7,678 nucleotides of DNA from CBDTTM01 sp965363355 (GTDB lineage Bacteria; Bacillota; Negativicutes; Selenomonadales; Selenomonadaceae): the NCBI GenBank assembly GCA_965363355.1, contig CBDTTM010000119.1, forward strand, positions 1 through 7,678, given 5' to 3'. The notes under the pieces are model-generated. The model was given only the letters and a program-made list of their open reading frames with translations. It had not been told where the DNA came from and searched no databases. How positions within the stretch are numbered: position 1 is the stretch's first letter; each line of letters begins with the position of its first letter. This document shows, piece by piece, positions 4,962-7,678 of this stretch. The translations under genes and the position numbers were made by a program.

Positions 4962-6539
4962 TTATGATTCAATCAAATTTTGATCGATTAAAAATTGATG
5001 AGCGACCTCTGCAGGGTCCATTTTCAATTCATCTACTTTATAGTTCAATTCAGCCATCGTATCGTTCGAAAGTACATTTCCCAATTTGCTCATGAGAGGC
5101 CGAAGCTGCGGATACTTTTTCAAAGCGGCCTCATTGATGAGCGGCACTGCATAATACGGCGGAAAGAAATTCTTATCATCTTTCAGTAGTTTTAAATCAA
5201 ACTTCTTGACCAAACCATCCGTCGAGAAGGCATCGATCGCATCTACCTCGCCATTGAGCAACGCCGTATAACGAGGAGAACCATCGAGTCCAACTTCCCC
5301 CGCCAGTATAAATCCATATTTTTTCTTCAAACCGACAAGTCCATCTTCTCTGTTCAAAAACTCAAGTGTAGTTCCCGCTTTAAGCTGTTGTGCGACCGCA
5401 GCCAGATCACCGATCGTCTCCAAATGATATTTTTCAGCAGTCTTGGGCAAAACCCCTATCGCATAGGTGTTATTGAAGCCTAGCTGATCCAAAGCTTCTA
5501 TATTATATTGCGCCGCTAACTGCTGTTTGCTGCTCTCATATACTTTTTTGACATCGCTGATGGGTTTATTGCCTAAAATGTCGGCATAAATAGTTCCCGT
5601 ATAATCGATGTACATATCAATGTCTCTGGATTTAAGCGCCGAAAAGCAGACTTGTGTGCCGCCTAGATTGATTTTCCGCTCCACCTTGATATCCGTATTG
5701 CCTTCGATCATATCTGCAGCCATATTCCCTAAAATCAGTTGTTCCGTAAAATCCTTTGTCCCGATGGTGATATCTTTTTTCCCAGCAGCAATACCGGTAA
5801 ACGAAGTCCCTGCAAACATCGCCAGTAAAACCAAGGTCACCGATACTAAAATTCCCTTATAGAAAAACCGCTGCTTTTTCAAGCTGGAAACCGAGACTGC
5901 TGCTGACTTTTGCAAACTCAGCGGCGTCACCAGCTTTTCGACAAGACTGCCAATATAATCGACAAATAAGGCGAGCAAGCAAGCGGGGACTGCCCCCGCA
6001 AGGATCTGCATGGTATTGACCGTCCGAATCCCCGAAAACACGAGGTATCCAAGGCCGCCCGCACCAATGAAGGCAGCTATGGTCATAAGCCCCACGGCGG
6101 TAACAGCTGCAATGCGGACACCTGACATGATGATCGGCAAAGCCAAAGGTATCTGTACCTTGAACAAAACCTGCATGCGGGTCAGCCCTATTCCTTTAGC
6201 TGCCTCTACCGTTTGTGGTTCAATCGAATGGATCCCCGTATAGGTATTCTTGATAATCGGCAGCAAAGAATACAAGATGACCGTAACAACCGCCGGCAAC
6301 GTTCCTATGCCCAAGAACGGAATGGCAAATCCGAGCAATGCCATCGACGGAATCGCCTGTATGATGCTGGCCGTACCAAGAATCGGTTGATCGAGTTTTT
6401 TGACATAGCAAATCAATATGCCAAGAGGAATCCCTATGGCAATCGCAAAAAAAAGTGCCAATGCGGTCAACTCAATATGCTCGATCAAAAGTTGATAGAT
6501 CTGTCCGCGATGTTCAAAAGCGTAATGCAAAAAATCCAT
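4962..6539 (-). CDS. Fused permease and substrate-binding protein of an OpuB/OpuC/EgtU-type ABC importer
   Basis: The 525-residue protein joins two parts that are separate genes in Bacillus opuB/opuC. Residues 1-210 are the permease: several membrane segments, and the cytoplasmic EAA loop VEAAKGIGLTRMQ (111-123) with the downstream IPLALPIIMSG (130-140) that contacts the ATPase. A further hydrophobic segment (about 228-250) carries the chain out of the cell. Residues 255-525 form an OpuAC/QAT-type binding domain, recognised by IGTKDFTEQLILGNM (259-273), GGTQVCFSALKSRDID (293-308), YTGT (313-316), FNNTYAIGV (355-363), AFSTDG (437-442) and FFPPYYAVPL (458-467). It imports a small zwitterionic or quaternary-amine solute; the ligand is uncertain. 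Compared from memory with OpuCC, the four cage tyrosines correspond to Gln296, Tyr313, Leu401 and Phe438. The ATG at 6539 lies one base after the ATPase stop (TGATATG), with GGAGG at 6553-6549, so translation is coupled. Confidence 0.93.
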   Translation of the reverse strand: MDFLHYAFEHRGQIYQLLIEHIELTALALFFAIAIGIPLGILICYVKKLDQPILGTASIIQAIPSMALLGFAIPFLGIGTLPAVVTVILYSLLPIIKNTYTGIHSIEPQTVEAAKGIGLTRMQVLFKVQIPLALPIIMSGVRIAAVTAVGLMTIAAFIGAGGLGYLVFSGIRTVNTMQILAGAVPACLLALFVDYIGSLVEKLVTPLSLQKSAAVSVSSLKKQRFFYKGILVSVTLVLLAMFAGTSFTGIAAGKKDITIGTKDFTEQLILGNMAADMIEGNTDIKVERKINLGGTQVCFSALKSRDIDMYIDYTGTIYADILGNKPISDVKKVYESSKQQLAAQYNIEALDQLGFNNTYAIGVLPKTAEKYHLETIGDLAAVAQQLKAGTTLEFLNREDGLVGLKKKYGFILAGEVGLDGSPRYTALLNGEVDAIDAFSTDGLVKKFDLKLLKDDKNFFPPYYAVPLINEAALKKYPQLRPLMSKLGNVLSNDTMAELNYKVDELKMDPAEVAHQFLIDQNLIES

Positions 6540-6540
6540 A

Positions 6541-7668
6541 TCAATCGACCTCCGTCTCTACATATTGTTCACTGAGCGTTGTGACCAAACTGCTCTTAGT
6601 TATCATTCCTACCAGCCGATGCTCATCATCGAGAACTGGGATCGATGAAACCTGCCGTTCATTGATGAGCTTGAGTACCTCGACGATATTATTCTGCGGC
6701 CCTACATAAAATTGTACAGGCACCATGACATTTCCCACCAGCTGATTTTTATCGCTAATCCTTCGAATGCTCGCAGCCCGAATCATCCCCAGCAGCTTTT
6801 TGGTCTGCAATTCAATGATCATCAAGGTATCGACGTGAGCTGATCGCATTTTCTCTACACAACGAAGCAATGATGTCCCCGGTGAAACGCTCACCGGCTC
6901 GTCCAACATGATATCCGCGGCTTTGATGTATTCCGGTGATTCCCAAATACGATGCCTCCCGACGAAAGAAGCAACAAAATCATTGGCCGGACGTTTCAAA
7001 ATTTCTTCTGCAGTATCGTATTGAATCAAGTCGCCTTTGTGCAAAATACAGATTTTATCAGCAATCTTGATCGCTTCACTCATATCATGCGTTACAAAAA
7101 CAATCGTTTTCTTCATTTTGTCCTGCAAAGCCACCAACTCATCTTGCAGGCTGGTACGTGTAATCGGATCCAGTGCTGAAAAAGGCTCATCCATCAAGAT
7201 GATTTTAGGGTCATTGGCAAAGGCCCGAGCAATCCCGATTCTTTGCTGCTGCCCACCACTCAACTCCTGCGGATAACGTTCCAGATAGACTTTGGGGTCA
7301 AGCCCGACCATATCCATGAGTTCTATTGTCCGCTGCTTGATCTGATCACATTCATGCTTTTCCAGTCCCGGAATCAGCTCAATATTCTCCTCGATTGTCA
7401 TATGTGGGAACAATCCACCTTGCTGTATTACATAGCCCATGTTACGGCGCAGAGAAATAAGATCCATGCCAGCTATGTCCTCTCCATCTATAAGTATTTG
7501 GCCTGATGTAGGTTTTATCAAACGATTGATCATTTTCAAGGTTGTCGTTTTGCCGCTGCCACTGCTGCCGATGATTGCAACCAACGATCCTTTTTCTATC
7601 GAGAAAGAAAGATTCGATAAAATTACAGCCTCTTTATATTTCTTTGTTATATTTTTGAATTGTATCAT
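6541..7668 (-). CDS. ATPase subunit of an OpuB/OpuC/EgtU-type ABC importer, with a C-terminal CBS pair
   Basis: This 375-residue cytoplasmic ATPase powers the fused permease encoded next to it. Walker A GSSGSGKTT is at 34-42, the Q-loop in VIQQGGLFPH at 80-89, the signature LSGGQQQR at 136-143, Walker B IILMDEP at 156-162, the D-loop SALD at 164-167 and the switch His194 in VTHD. All are intact, so it should be active. A CBS pair follows (about 248-305 and 311-370), as in OpuCA and OpuAA-like regulated ATPases. CBS domains of Listeria and Staphylococcus OpuCA bind c-di-AMP, which lowers osmolyte uptake, so similar control is a reasonable guess. The start at 7668 gives the usual MIQFKNITKKY opening. 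Only 10 bases upstream are visible, and they begin with GGG, which may be the end of a Shine-Dalgarno. The promoter lies outside the window. Confidence 0.95.
   Translation of the reverse strand: MIQFKNITKKYKEAVILSNLSFSIEKGSLVAIIGSSGSGKTTTLKMINRLIKPTSGQILIDGEDIAGMDLISLRRNMGYVIQQGGLFPHMTIEENIELIPGLEKHECDQIKQRTIELMDMVGLDPKVYLERYPQELSGGQQQRIGIARAFANDPKIILMDEPFSALDPITRTSLQDELVALQDKMKKTIVFVTHDMSEAIKIADKICILHKGDLIQYDTAEEILKRPANDFVASFVGRHRIWESPEYIKAADIMLDEPVSVSPGTSLLRCVEKMRSAHVDTLMIIELQTKKLLGMIRAASIRRISDKNQLVGNVMVPVQFYVGPQNNIVEVLKLINERQVSSIPVLDDEHRLVGMITKSSLVTTLSEQYVETEVD
6549..6553 (-). promoter_or_regulatory. Ribosome binding site of the fused permease gene
   Basis: GGAGG on the minus strand lies 9 bases before the ATG at 6539-6537. 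It sits within the last codons of the ATPase gene (Thr-Glu-Val-Asp-stop) and fixes the start of the fused gene. Confidence 0.8.
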
Positions 7669-7678
7669 AAAAATACCC

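Noticed and set aside
4962..7668. Naming the importer genes opuCA/opuCB/opuCC or egtUV
   Set aside because: Family membership is clear, but the binding-site residues do not settle the ligand, so a specific symbol would be a guess.

Overview
The window is an ordinary-looking stretch of bacterial chromosome with five protein genes in three transcription units, at mid GC content, with strong GGAGG-type ribosome binding sites and hairpin-plus-T-run terminators. The protein sequences and the fused permease/binding-protein transporter point to a Firmicute. Succinyl-CoA ligase in an apparently anaerobic-type gene set would suit a Negativicutes (Selenomonas/Veillonella-like) relative, but the lineage call is an inference and weakly supported. 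No RNA gene, insertion sequence, CRISPR array or phage gene was recognised.

Region 1 (1-2111, + strand) holds the 3' part of a gene for a soluble MgtE-type N-domain plus CBS-pair protein that runs off the left edge. It is joined by an ATGA overlap to an Nramp-superfamily membrane transporter. The pair looks like a split magnesium transporter: an MgtE-like cytosolic sensor with no MgtE membrane domain, working with an Nramp-fold pore. In that pore the usual transition-metal site is altered: DPGN has become DAGG and MPH has become TPW. A strong hairpin terminator closes the unit.

Region 2 (2144-4286, - strand) holds sucC-sucD, the beta and alpha subunits of ADP/GDP-forming succinyl-CoA ligase, 14 bp apart, with their own terminator. 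The two units in regions 1 and 2 converge. The start of sucC lies in the arrangement AGGAGG-cata-ATGTAATG, in which a start-stop ATG-TAA overlaps the true start codon.

Region 3 (4287-4895) is about 600 bp of AT-rich DNA without a credible gene. It is dense in inverted repeats: two sites sharing the 12-mer TATCATAAATTC, a TGTGA-N6-TCACC CRP-like site next to a possible promoter, an 8-9-8 inverted repeat, and a hairpin in the presumed sucC leader. This is most likely the control region of sucCD.

Region 4 (4896-7668, - strand) is a two-gene ABC importer operon of the OpuB/OpuC/EgtU type: a CBS-domain ATPase, then a single polypeptide fusing the permease to the extracellular binding domain, then a terminator. 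The ligand is a small zwitterion or quaternary amine (glycine betaine, carnitine, choline, proline betaine) or possibly ergothioneine. The binding domain keeps only part of the aromatic cage known from OpuBC/OpuCC, so the ligand should be left open.
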